Source of the DNA: JABDBL01 sp963845445
GTDB taxonomy: Bacteria > Cyanobacteriota > Vampirovibrionia > Obscuribacterales > Obscuribacteraceae
Direction of reading: 5' to 3'
DNA length: 64,000 nt
Assembly (NCBI GenBank): GCA_963845445.1
Contig: CAWJSE010000002.1
Location: 2,418,001-2,482,000, forward strand
Shown here in pieces: positions 45,493 to 53,839 of the stretch. How positions within the stretch are numbered: position 1 is the stretch's first letter; the number at the start of each line of letters is the position of its first letter. Under the pieces are notes generated by a model. That model did not search any database. It saw nothing but the letters and a program-made list of their open reading frames with translations, and was not told where the DNA came from. Both the position numbers and the translations under genes were made by a program.

Positions 45493-45713
45493 AATTCTAA
45501 CCGAGAATAACTGCCGCCAAAAACTTTTGTGCAAACGCTCTAAGACTACTGTACCCATTTTAAGTACTCTTCATAATAGCTATTTCGGGTTATCTAAAGA
45601 ACTGGCTTTGCCATTAGTCTATGCTTCTTCTGCAAAGTTCCGATCCTACCGAGCTTATCTTTAGAAATATTTGCTCTCCCGCGTTTTTAACATTTCCCCA
45701 ATACTTAAGGTTA

Positions 45714-45741
45714 TTGTGCATAATTATGGCTATCCTAGAAT
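45714..45741 (+). promoter_or_regulatory. Candidate promoter of the rhomboid gene
   Basis: TTGTGC (45714-45719) and TAGAAT (45736-45741) are separated by 16 bp, 26 bp before the start codon. The match is moderate. This intergenic region is divergent from the phosphorelay operon, for which I see no clear promoter. Confidence 0.4.
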
Positions 45742-45767
45742 TCTAATATTTACCGAGGAGGATCAAT

Positions 45768-46426
45768 TTGTTTCCCATCAGAGATAATATCGAATCACGA
45801 AGTTTACCTTTAATTACCTGGGCAATTATTGCGTTGAACTTGATGGTATTTCTAATCGAATTATCAGCCGGATCTAACATAGAGGCTTTCTTGCAGAATT
45901 ATGGCTTAGTTCCTGCATATTTTTTCTCTCACTTAGGAATGGCAGCCGGCTTGCACGTATTGTCTTCAATGTTTTTACATGCCGGCTGGGGACACTTGAT
46001 TGGCAATATGTGGTTTCTATACATCTTTGGAGATAATGTTGAAGACCGCATGGGGCATTTCCGTTATCTCGCATTTTATTTAATAACTGGGCTATGTGCC
46101 GCTTTGACTCAAACATTTATAACGCCTAGTTCTCAGATAGCAATGGTTGGAGCAAGCGGGGCAATTTCTGGGGTGTTAGGTGCCTATATGCTTTTTTATC
46201 CAAGCGCCCGCGTACTTACGCTCTTACCAATGGGATCCTACAGCCGCTCTGCGGAGGTCCCAGCTATTTATTTTCTTGGACTATGGTTTATCATGCAATT
46301 ATTTACCGGCATCGCACCGTTAGCTGCAGGCGTTAACCAAGACGCTGGCGGCGTAGCTTTTGGGCCCATGTCGGTGGTTTTATATCCGGTGCATTATTAG
46401 CCAAACTTTTTGATCGCGGTGAATAA
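45768..46426 (+). pseudogene. Rhomboid intramembrane serine protease with a -1 frameshift near the 3' end
   Basis: It starts at TTG with GAGGAGG 6 nt upstream. The sequence has the family landmarks: HAGWGHLIGNMWFLYIFGD (71-89, with His71, His76, Asn80) and catalytic Ser130 in GASGAISG. As read, the frame ends at 46400 after an unrelated tail and loses the last membrane helix. Adding one T to the run at 46358-46361 restores GGVAFWAHVGGFISGALLAKL with the catalytic His201 and a 219-residue protein ending at 46426. The Ser-His dyad therefore depends on one base. If intact, it would cleave membrane proteins inside the bilayer, and surface-protein release is a typical job. Homopolymer read error is a strong alternative to true loss. 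Confidence 0.85.
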
Positions 46427-46528
46427 AAGCCTTTATCTTTGTCATCGGTGTTTAAAGTTTAATAAATACGACCAGTAGACATTTATGGTATACCTTTCTT
46501 GACTTCTATTTTTTTATATAAGGCAGTT

Positions 46529-47314
46529 GTGACAATTCCATTTCTAGATAAGCTAACGAATTCTGTTGCACCTAGACACTATTTTGCCCTGCTGGGAAGC
46601 GTTTTAGGTTTAACCATTCTTGCACCACTAATTGACCATTTTATTTGGGCTAGAATTGCTGTAGGCGGCATGCTTCTTGCCTGTTTACTTACTGCCTCGC
46701 TGGCAGTAAAAAGTACCGCGCGCATCTCTGTTCTAGTTATTATTACAGCCGTTTTATCAGGAATTATGTGGACAATTTCTCTTTGTGATCATGTAGAACC
46801 ATTTAATACCATTTTTTTTCAACTAGCCGCTACTACAGTAGCTTTACTATTTTTTGTTATGACCTGCTATATCATTTTGCAAGATGTATTTCGGGGGTCA
46901 ATAGATTCAAACAAAATATGCGGCGCGGTATGTGTTTATCTGTTAGTAGGTTTTTGTTTTGCCATGATACACAGCATGATTGCTCTTGCAGACGTCAGTG
47001 CCTATCGTAATAACATTGCCACTACAGGTGGTGATTTCGATACATCCAAAAATAATTCCTGGATCTCTAATTATCCTCTTTTTGTTTATTTTAGTTTCTG
47101 CACTCTTTCGACAGTCGGTTACGGTGACATCATACCGGTTAGCCGCCTGGCTCGTTCTATATCTTGTCTAGAGGCAACCTTTGGCCAACTTTATCTGGCT
47201 ATTTTAGTGGCGCGTTTGGTAGGTTTGCATACCGCCGTCATCTCCACTCGCTATAGAAAAGAAGCAAGCTATGAGAGTGAACAAAAAGACCTCGTTCAAT
47301 CAAAAAAGCTTTAG
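46529..47314 (+). CDS. Potassium-channel-like membrane protein
   Basis: 261 residues from GTG 46529, chosen because AAGG lies 6 nt upstream. A TTG at 46499 would add ten residues. Four or five hydrophobic helices come before a pore loop with the selectivity-filter sequence TVGYGD, and a final helix (FGQLYLAILVARLVG) follows. There is no Arg-rich S4 helix, so it should not be voltage gated. The short charged C-terminus has no RCK/TrkA domain. This fits a small ion-channel family (Ion_trans_2 type) that sets potassium conductance. It lies about 100 bp after the rhomboid gene and may share its transcript. Confidence 0.88.
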   Translation: MTIPFLDKLTNSVAPRHYFALLGSVLGLTILAPLIDHFIWARIAVGGMLLACLLTASLAVKSTARISVLVIITAVLSGIMWTISLCDHVEPFNTIFFQLAATTVALLFFVMTCYIILQDVFRGSIDSNKICGAVCVYLLVGFCFAMIHSMIALADVSAYRNNIATTGGDFDTSKNNSWISNYPLFVYFSFCTLSTVGYGDIIPVSRLARSISCLEATFGQLYLAILVARLVGLHTAVISTRYRKEASYESEQKDLVQSKKL

Positions 47315-47554
47315 ATGAGGATCAGCGGATTTCAAGCAGCTCAAGCACGTTTGTAAATCAAGAACAGAAATTTATTTAAAAGTTAATCTGAGCTCTGCTT
47401 AAAGAATCGATCTATATTAGGCACTGCAGCTTCATAGCAGCATTTTATAACAATACGTTATGTTTCGCAGGCAATAAAGTTTCATTTGCAGTATTCACTA
47501 TGAAGACTTATTATTGACATCCAAATGTTGTTTGTATCTAGAAAGGCCCTTTTT

Positions 47555-48592
47555 GTGATAACCAATTCGCGCCCAAAAATCATTTGCACCTCGCTGTTTC
47601 TTCTTCTGTTTTTTCTTTTGCTTAATCCATGCCAGTATGTCGCTACTGCGGAGGAAAAAATTGCTCTGGCTACTGTTAGCCTAGGAGCAAGCGCATTGAG
47701 CTCTGTCGATCCAGAGATATGTGACGTAAAAATAATATCTGGGCGTTTTCGCACTATATCCGGTACTAATAGAACCTACACTTTATATGTGCCAGAGAAA
47801 CACTCTACCTCGTTAACTCCACCCTATCCGTTAGTGGTTCTGCTTCATGGCTTTCTAATGACTGGACACCAGCACAGCAATAACGCTAAGTTTTTTGCCC
47901 AAAAAGGATTTGTTGTTCTTACCCCCGATATGACCAAAATTCTATTGGGCGACAATAATCGCATGCATAACGTAAAAGATATTTTGGATCAGATAAACAG
48001 TCTTATAAAAGAAAATCAGAACAAGTCTTCCCCGCTATATGGACTGATCGACTGCAAACGAATAGGCATTGCAGGCAATAGTGCCGGCGGTGCTGTTTGT
48101 TTAGAGCTGCTGCTAGAGGCACAAAAGGCTAATGTACCTATTCAAGCAATGTGCTCGCTAGATGGCGTGCCTTGGGATCGCACGAAGGCGAGTATGACAA
48201 AGCTCAAACCAGTCCATATTTTATCCCTGAGAGCCGAACCAAGTTTATGCAATTATTACTCGCGTATGCTTGGCTATCTCGAATTACTTAAGTTTCCTTA
48301 TAGTGACGTAAAATTGAATGGCGCCCATCATTGCGATGTAGAAAATCCCACCACTCTGGGTTGCCGTTGCGTCTGTGGCACATCAACTGCCAAATATCGG
48401 GCCATTTTTCAACATCTCACCTATTTATATTTTAGAGACACGCTCAAACCTTCACCTTCACCTGTGGCATCTAACCCAACAGAAACTTTTGTTGATGCAG
48501 TAAACAGTCTCAAGAAGGAAGGCATTGCGGTTGCCAATCTCAATCAACTAGAACAAATCGAAGTTGCGGGCAATACCCAAGCTATACAATAA
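47555..48592 (+). CDS. Secreted alpha/beta hydrolase (esterase/lipase-like)
   Basis: 345 residues from GTG 47555, chosen because AAAGG lies 9 nt upstream and the product then opens with a neat signal peptide (ITNSRPK, then SLFLLLFFLLL, ending ATA). An in-frame ATG at 47525 has no such site. It has the oxyanion segment LLHGF (His98), nucleophile Ser176 in GNSAGG, and a catalytic His in GAHHCD (258 or 259). The layout resembles chlorophyllase or cutinase-like esterases acting on exported substrates. A cluster of four Cys within 15 residues (CDVENPTTLGCRCVC) next to the catalytic His is unusual and may be disulfide-bonded outside the cytoplasm. The substrate is unknown. Confidence 0.82.
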   Translation: MITNSRPKIICTSLFLLLFFLLLNPCQYVATAEEKIALATVSLGASALSSVDPEICDVKIISGRFRTISGTNRTYTLYVPEKHSTSLTPPYPLVVLLHGFLMTGHQHSNNAKFFAQKGFVVLTPDMTKILLGDNNRMHNVKDILDQINSLIKENQNKSSPLYGLIDCKRIGIAGNSAGGAVCLELLLEAQKANVPIQAMCSLDGVPWDRTKASMTKLKPVHILSLRAEPSLCNYYSRMLGYLELLKFPYSDVKLNGAHHCDVENPTTLGCRCVCGTSTAKYRAIFQHLTYLYFRDTLKPSPSPVASNPTETFVDAVNSLKKEGIAVANLNQLEQIEVAGNTQAIQ

Positions 48593-48619
48593 ACAGCCAG
48601 AATGTTGTTTCATAATTAG

Positions 48620-48656
48620 TGCAAATATTTTTGTACTATATTACAAAAATATTGCA
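48620..48656. terminator. Long AT-rich inverted repeat, possible terminator or operator
   Basis: Arms of 16 and 15 nt (TGCAAATATTTTTGTA and TACAAAAATATTGCA) pair perfectly apart from one bulged A, around a 6-nt loop. It lies 28 bp after the hydrolase gene and about 110 bp before the next gene. It lacks a trailing T run, so it may not be a normal intrinsic terminator. An operator or RNA-stability element is equally possible. Confidence 0.45.
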
Positions 48657-48763
48657 TTAAGCAGCCAGCTTGAAAAGACCAATTAATAACTAACTATTAT
48701 CAATCCCCGCTTAATTGTGCTTTTCAATTACTATGATCGAAATATCTAGATGAGGATTTCATT

Positions 48764-49237
48764 ATGACTACAGCAACAAAGACTACAGTAAAAGCTAACT
48801 GGCCAACTGCCAAAACCCAAGCAGAAGCAGCACGTGCGGCTGCATCCCAATGTGCGGCTGCTCATGCCGTGCTCTCCAAAATCAGCGAAGAAGCTGTCAA
48901 TGAATACAAGGCTACAGCAAGACAATTTAAAGTAGCCCATTTAAAAGAACAAGGTGTGAAAACTCCTCTAGAATTAGTCACAGCCATGGCCGAATTTGAA
49001 GCTAATGTATTTGGCAGTCAAATAGAAATAAGCGGCGACGAAAAGTCAGCCACAATGAATTATCTTGCCTGCGGCATGTGGGAAGCCATTCAAAAGGTCA
49101 CCAAAATGACACCGGAAGAACAAGAAAAGGCGGGCAAAGGTTTCCAGACTTGCTTGCAAGACCTCGCTCATGAATTTGGTCTAAAGGCAGACATTCAAAT
49201 GGCAGAAAAATCCTGCTCAGTTACATTCAACAAATAA
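48764..49237 (+). CDS. Small cytoplasmic protein, possibly related to ATC-hydrolase-like proteins
   Basis: 157 residues, start supported by TGAGGA 7 nt upstream. It is soluble and mostly alpha-helical in the first half, with an Ala-rich stretch. The second half alternates short beta strands around NYLACGMWEAI and ends in KSCSVTFNK. The placing of the two Cys, one before a helix and one in the last strand, recalls the L-2-amino-thiazoline-4-carboxylate hydrolase-like family, but this is only a resemblance and I would not assign a reaction. It is a single-gene unit closed by a strong terminator, which suggests high expression. Confidence 0.75.
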   Translation: MTTATKTTVKANWPTAKTQAEAARAAASQCAAAHAVLSKISEEAVNEYKATARQFKVAHLKEQGVKTPLELVTAMAEFEANVFGSQIEISGDEKSATMNYLACGMWEAIQKVTKMTPEEQEKAGKGFQTCLQDLAHEFGLKADIQMAEKSCSVTFNK

Positions 49238-49256
49238 GCTAACTTTTAGCTTAAGC

Positions 49257-49292
49257 AAAGAGAGCCCGATAACAATCAGGCTCTCTTTTTTA
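49257..49292 (+). terminator. Rho-independent terminator
   Basis: A perfect 10-bp stem (AAAGAGAGCC with GGCTCTCTTT) around a 12-nt loop runs into a T tract (49286-49291). It starts 20 bp after the stop of the 157-residue gene. Confidence 0.9.
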
Positions 49293-49334
49293 TTGCATTG
49301 CAAGATATCTCATCCATTATAAATAAAAACCCCC

Positions 49335-49380
49335 TTGACAGACCTATACTAATAATTTAGTATTCATAAACTAATAGTAT
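49335..49380 (+). promoter_or_regulatory. Promoter and operator-like palindromes of the HTH-AnmK gene
   Basis: A consensus -35 TTGACA (49335-49340) and -10 TAGTAT (49358-49363) are 17 bp apart. The perfect inverted repeat ATACTAA-TAAT-TTAGTAT (49346-49363) overlaps the spacer and the -10. A second palindrome ACTA-A-TAGT (49370-49378) sits near the expected transcription start. This is the layout of a repressor site. The XRE-type HTH encoded just downstream is the obvious candidate to bind it. Confidence 0.7.
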
Positions 49381-49398
49381 AGTTTGGGCGTGCAGATC

Positions 49399-50889
49399 GT
49401 GAAATTAAGAACATATCGAGCCATATCGAATCTTACCCAACAGCAATTTGCCCGCAAGCTGGCAGTCTCAGAACTATCAATAATCAAGTATGAGGGGGGA
49501 ATTAACATGCCTTCGCGAGAAACCATGCTACGTATCTATGAATTAACTGCTGGCTCAGTTACTCCCAATGACTTTTTTGATCTTGAATCAATTTCTTTAA
49601 GTGACGCGAAAAATTCTCCATCTAACACATTGGTAGCAGCCGGCTTGATGAGCGGCACCTCCATGGATGGCATTGATGGTACTTTGCTTATCACCGATGG
49701 GGAGCGCTTCGTTAAAGACTTGGGCAGCTATTCAATAAGTTACGAGCCTGAATTTAAATTGTTATTAAAGAGCTGTGAACAGGCAGTAAACGACAATGAC
49801 GGAGATGTATCAAAAGCCCGCATTACTTTTGAGAAAAAAAACAAATCAATAAAATTTGATACCATAATCCAAAAATCAACCGATCTTCATGCTCAAGTTA
49901 TTCATGAACTTCTCAAGGAAGCTGGATATAAAGCCAAAAACATCGACCTGATTGGTTATCACGGACAAACCCTTTTCCATCGTCCTAAAGATGGCATAAC
50001 TATACAAGTAGGCGATGGCCAAAGATTAGCTGATCAAACAGGCATAACTGTCGTTTATGATTTTCGCTCCAATGATGTTAAACATGGCGGGCAAGGGGCA
50101 CCATTTGCGCCACTATATCATCAGGCTCTTGCTGCGCAAGCTGGACTGGCACCAATAGTTATCGCCAATTGTGGCGGCATTGCCAACATAACTATAATTG
50201 GCAATACAGATAAAGATCTCTACGCCTACGACTGTGGTCCCGGAAACACCCTAATTGATCGCTTTGTCCAACAAAAAATCGGCAAAGCAATGGACAAAAA
50301 TGGCATATATGGCAGTAAAGGAAAGGTTAACGAAAAAGTATTAAAAGCTCTTCGAGAAAATGCTCTTAAACTAAAGGATGGTTCTAATTACTTAGACCAA
50401 GAACCGCCCAAATCGCTGGATGTAAACGATCAAAAACTTATTCCCGAATTAAATTCCTTAACTTTGCAAGACGGATGCGCCACACTAGAAGCTTTCACTG
50501 CTGCCTGCATTGTTCAAAGTCTCGATAGCTTAAAGTTTCCCATACCAAAACTCTGGGTGCTCGCTGGTGGAGGCTGGCAAAATCCGGTAATTACAAATCA
50601 ACTAGAGCAAAGACTCAAACATAAATTCGGATCCGACGTCCGCGTGCAACACGCTGATCAAGTCGGTTGGAGTGGCCAAGCCATGGAAGCACAAATCTTT
50701 GCCTATTTAGCCGTGAGATCTTTACGCAAATTACCGCTGAGTTTACCTGGAACTACCGGTGTAAAGAAAGCTCTTACAGGAGGGAAAATTGTCTTTCCTA
50801 ACAGCAATATTAAAAAGCTTCCAAATCAGTGCGCCAACTTATGGAGCAAGGCTAAAACCTTATCACTCACTATGTTTACAATGAGCTAA
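49399..50889 (+). CDS. anmK: Anhydro-N-acetylmuramic acid kinase with N-terminal XRE-type HTH domain
   Basis: 496 residues from GTG 49399; a TTG at 49384 would add five. No Shine-Dalgarno is clear, so the start is uncertain. Residues 1-60 form a Cro/XRE-type helix-turn-helix (LTQQQFARKLAVSELSIIKY). The rest is a full-length AnmK: GLMSGTSMDGID (82-93), GYHGQTLFHRP, FRSNDVKHGGQGAPF with the probable catalytic Asp, NCGGIANIT, DCGPGNTLID and AGGGWQNP. AnmK phosphorylates 1,6-anhydroMurNAc from peptidoglycan turnover to MurNAc-6-phosphate in the cytoplasm. E. coli AnmK is about 370 residues, so the HTH is an addition. The fusion could make the enzyme sense its own sugar and repress its own promoter, which carries palindromes over the -10 (inference). 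Confidence 0.93.
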   Translation: MKLRTYRAISNLTQQQFARKLAVSELSIIKYEGGINMPSRETMLRIYELTAGSVTPNDFFDLESISLSDAKNSPSNTLVAAGLMSGTSMDGIDGTLLITDGERFVKDLGSYSISYEPEFKLLLKSCEQAVNDNDGDVSKARITFEKKNKSIKFDTIIQKSTDLHAQVIHELLKEAGYKAKNIDLIGYHGQTLFHRPKDGITIQVGDGQRLADQTGITVVYDFRSNDVKHGGQGAPFAPLYHQALAAQAGLAPIVIANCGGIANITIIGNTDKDLYAYDCGPGNTLIDRFVQQKIGKAMDKNGIYGSKGKVNEKVLKALRENALKLKDGSNYLDQEPPKSLDVNDQKLIPELNSLTLQDGCATLEAFTAACIVQSLDSLKFPIPKLWVLAGGGWQNPVITNQLEQRLKHKFGSDVRVQHADQVGWSGQAMEAQIFAYLAVRSLRKLPLSLPGTTGVKKALTGGKIVFPNSNIKKLPNQCANLWSKAKTLSLTMFTMS

Positions 50890-50935
50890 TCATAATCCTG
50901 TAACTATTAATAGGGGTTTTCCCAATTGAATCAGT

Positions 50936-50965
50936 TATTCTGGAGTTGTTATACTGGGTCGCTAT
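50936..50965 (+). promoter_or_regulatory. Candidate promoter of the permease gene
   Basis: TTGAAT (50936-50941) and TATACT (50960-50965) are separated by 18 bp, and a TG one base before the -10 makes it an extended -10. It lies 35 bp before the ATG. Confidence 0.55.
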
Positions 50966-51000
50966 CATAGCCCACAAATCCCATTATCCAGGTTGCTTAA

Positions 51001-52518
51001 ATGACTACTGCCATAAAAGAAATTCCTGTCCTTAGTCTTCAAGAAAAAGAAGCACAGCAAATTGGCTCCGATATGCAAGTGGGTTTTTCTTCTTTTGCTT
51101 CTATAATGCTTGGAATAGGCTCAATTATTGGTTCTATGGCCTGGTTATTTCATGGACCAATGATTGCTCGGGCCGGTACCTTAGCTTCAGCAATTGCCTG
51201 GATTATCGCTGCACTGTGCACCTTGCCTTTGTGTTTAATCGTAATGGAACTTGCTTCTATGTTTCCAGCAGCTGGTGGTCCGTATGTTTATAAATATTAT
51301 GCTCTTAAACGTCTCAATCCAAATCTTGGTGAGTTATTTGGTTTTCTGACCGGTTGGCTTTTCTGGGTTGGTTGGATTGTCGCTCTTGCTTGTATGTCCA
51401 ATGGATTAGTTAATATGCTTAGCTCTAGCATTTGGGGGAGCGCTCATACAAGCCCAATCTGGTTTGGTCCTGTTATTATTGTTGCCCTTTTTGGTTTTAA
51501 TACCGTTGCTAATTTTCAGTCAGTTGATAAGTCAGCCGGCATCAATAATCTTTTTAGCTTGTTGAAATTTGCTATGGCCATTGCTTTCATAGCACTGGTA
51601 TTTTTTTCACCCTCTTCATCAATTCCAAGAGTTTTTGCAATAGCAAGCCCGTCTGGTACAACAGATATCATAAAAAATGTATTGTCAGTCATTATGTTTG
51701 CTCTTTCCGGCTATGCTGGATTGGAAATGACCGGTTGCACCTCTTCCGAAACTAAAAACCCTCAGAAAACCGTGCCTTTAGCTATGATATTGACACTAGT
51801 GGCAGTAGCAACATTTTATACCAGTATGTCTGTTTCAATATCCGCTGCCGCTCCGTATGTAATGACTGCCAACAAATCAAATATGATTATTGCTGGTACT
51901 CATGCTGCCGGCAGCGATATTCTGGCAACCTGTCCAGCAGTAGCAGGATACCTAGGAGGACAAATCTGGGGTATTGTTTTTACCGCTTGTGTAGTAGCTT
52001 CCATCGTTGGTTGTGGTTTTGGTAATTTGCTAGGACTATCTCGTGTCGGTTATTCCATGGCCAAAACAGGTTTGTTTCCCGTTCAATTTGCTGAACTCGA
52101 CGAACATACCAAGGTACCCAAATATTCACTTATCTTTCAGTTTTGGTGTTTGTGCATAATCGGCATCGGTGCCAATCTGTTGTCTGCCAGCGGTGTTTTT
52201 CCCGACGCCTATACCTTTTTAGCAGAAACATTTGGTGTCATCTATGCCTTTGTTGCCATGTTATATGGTGTTTGCGCGATAATCCTGCGCTACACAGATC
52301 CCCTTATGCCACGTCCATTTAGAGTTGGAAAGCAGGGCAATATGCTTCTCTGGTATCTTGCTATTTTCACTACTGCCGTATGGGGTTATGCGTCCTTTGG
52401 TTGCACTAGTATAAGCAATCAACTGGCAGCCTTACTTATCTTTCTTGCTGGCATTCCTATTTATAGCTTCTATCGTTTGCGTACAAGTAGGCACGACAAG
52501 TATATAGATAATAAGTAG
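51001..52518 (+). CDS. APC-superfamily amino-acid permease
   Basis: 505 residues with about twelve membrane helices. The first helix has the substrate-binding GIGSIIGS motif (38-45). Around residues 235-260 comes the family pattern SGYAGLEMTGCTSSETKNP followed by a Pro and the next helix, matching the TM6 region and following loop of APC transporters. The permease should import an amino acid or related amine with protons or by exchange. Which substrate it carries cannot be told from sequence. It has its own promoter 35 bp upstream and lies 111 bp after anmK. No peptidoglycan-peptide importer feature is visible, so a link to cell-wall recycling is only positional. Confidence 0.9.
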   Translation: MTTAIKEIPVLSLQEKEAQQIGSDMQVGFSSFASIMLGIGSIIGSMAWLFHGPMIARAGTLASAIAWIIAALCTLPLCLIVMELASMFPAAGGPYVYKYYALKRLNPNLGELFGFLTGWLFWVGWIVALACMSNGLVNMLSSSIWGSAHTSPIWFGPVIIVALFGFNTVANFQSVDKSAGINNLFSLLKFAMAIAFIALVFFSPSSSIPRVFAIASPSGTTDIIKNVLSVIMFALSGYAGLEMTGCTSSETKNPQKTVPLAMILTLVAVATFYTSMSVSISAAAPYVMTANKSNMIIAGTHAAGSDILATCPAVAGYLGGQIWGIVFTACVVASIVGCGFGNLLGLSRVGYSMAKTGLFPVQFAELDEHTKVPKYSLIFQFWCLCIIGIGANLLSASGVFPDAYTFLAETFGVIYAFVAMLYGVCAIILRYTDPLMPRPFRVGKQGNMLLWYLAIFTTAVWGYASFGCTSISNQLAALLIFLAGIPIYSFYRLRTSRHDKYIDNK

Positions 52519-53002
52519 CAAATGTATAGAAATTATATAGATACCGCAGCTTATCAATAGAGTTGCAGCATTTATTAGTCACTAAAGCAGAAATGTAGCT
52601 AATTTTATTTGATTTTTCAATTAAATTAGTATCATGAGTTTAATATAAGACGCCCTATTAAAGTTCTTCTCTTAGCAAGCCATTACATTCAGGTTAGCTT
52701 GCAATCGCTTTGTATCAAGAACTCATTATTTAGCTCTTGAATAAAAGGAAAAAAGCAGTCTCGCCACATAATGGTATCAACCAGTCTGCATTATCTATAT
52801 GTCATTGATTTCCGCTTTCAATTAAGCGGTTCTAATCGTAAAGACTATCGATAGACTCACTTTAGTGATACCACTCACCTTATAGTGAATCGCGTATCGC
52901 CTATAAGAGTCTAGCGGTCGCCTTGCCGTGAACACCCTGCAACGCGATGTGTTTACTAGTCGGGTAGAACATAATTAGAAGGTAAGTTATCCGGAGCAAA
53001 AA
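52519..53002. other. Intergenic region upstream of FecR-like 2
   Basis: 484 bp without a gene. It holds a perfect hairpin CCGCTT-TCAATT-AAGCGG (52812-52829) and two similar inverted repeats 18 bp apart: TCACTTTAGTGA (52857-52868) and TCACCTTATAGTGA (52875-52888). The pair looks like a regulator binding site. It lies 115-145 bp before the FecR-like start. No confident -10/-35 pair is visible. Confidence 0.45.
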
Positions 53003-53839
53003 ATGTTCAGGCCGCTCACTACATTATTAGGAATGTCATTAATCGCAGGAAGTGCTCTTTATCTTCCTGCCAACGCCACTACTAATGCCGGTCAAACACA
53101 GTTGTCTTTTAGCCAATCACCACCTGAGGTGGCAACAGTAAACTACAAGGCTGTGCTTGAACAAGAAACTCGCCTGGTTGAAGAACAAAAGCACGTCATT
53201 CCGGGAACTGCCATTTATGCTCGTAAATTCGGTCGTGATGAAGCCAATCGTCTCGCTAAAGATGGCGTATTAATTGGTTGTAACAGTGCAGATTCATATC
53301 TGGATCTGCAAAGCGGCAATGTTCTCCTTACCCCAGAAAAGATACTGGAAGTAGCTACCAACAAAGCTAAAATATCGGTTGCTGCTGGCGCTACGGTTTT
53401 TATTACCGTCTCTACCAACAATGTTGTAGTTTATGACTTACTGCAAACAAAACCAAAACAAGTTTCCATTACATTGGACAAGCACAAATTGCTAATAGAA
53501 CCAGGGCAGATGCTCGTTATAACAGTACAAAATATTAGTGACTTCGAAAAATTAGACGCTACAAGTCATTGTGTCACTCATCGCAAAATAACACCGTGTA
53601 CTTTAAGTAACCAGACGGTAAATGCATTTCTGGCTGAGTTCTCTATGGCTTCAGCAATGACAACAATTCAGCCGTTGCAACGTCTGACTGTCTCTAATCA
53701 TAGAGAAGACCAACTAGTCTTGGAAAAACTAATTAAAGTATCTGTATTGCTTGGCGATTTTGCCACAAGCACTGAGGCTGTTCCCCAAGTTGCTGAGTCC
53801 GGCGCTCGCAAAATTTCTGAAGTTGGTCAGAATAACTAA
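53003..53839 (+). CDS. Secreted FecR-like protein 2
   Basis: 278 residues from an ATG with GGAG 7 nt upstream. It has a signal peptide with probable cleavage after LPANA. It matches FecR-like 1 over about 190 residues, with the strongest blocks GRDEANRLAKDGVLI, YDLLQTKPKQVSIT, IEPGQMLVIT, NISDFEKL and NAFLAEFSMASA. The regions before and after these diverge, including the Asn/Ser repeat tract present only in copy 1. The strand-turn pattern of the middle section (LQSGNVLLTPEK, ISVAAGATVFIT) is FecR-like. It precedes giant 2 in the same way that copy 1 precedes giant 1, which supports a functional pair. The role itself is unknown. Confidence 0.65.
   Translation: MFRPLTTLLGMSLIAGSALYLPANATTNAGQTQLSFSQSPPEVATVNYKAVLEQETRLVEEQKHVIPGTAIYARKFGRDEANRLAKDGVLIGCNSADSYLDLQSGNVLLTPEKILEVATNKAKISVAAGATVFITVSTNNVVVYDLLQTKPKQVSITLDKHKLLIEPGQMLVITVQNISDFEKLDATSHCVTHRKITPCTLSNQTVNAFLAEFSMASAMTTIQPLQRLTVSNHREDQLVLEKLIKVSVLLGDFATSTEAVPQVAESGARKISEVGQNN

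Noticed and set aside
47514..47519. TTGACA as a -35 for the hydrolase gene
   Set aside because: The only -10-like sequence (TATCTA) is at 15 bp, and transcription would then begin beyond the ribosome binding site.
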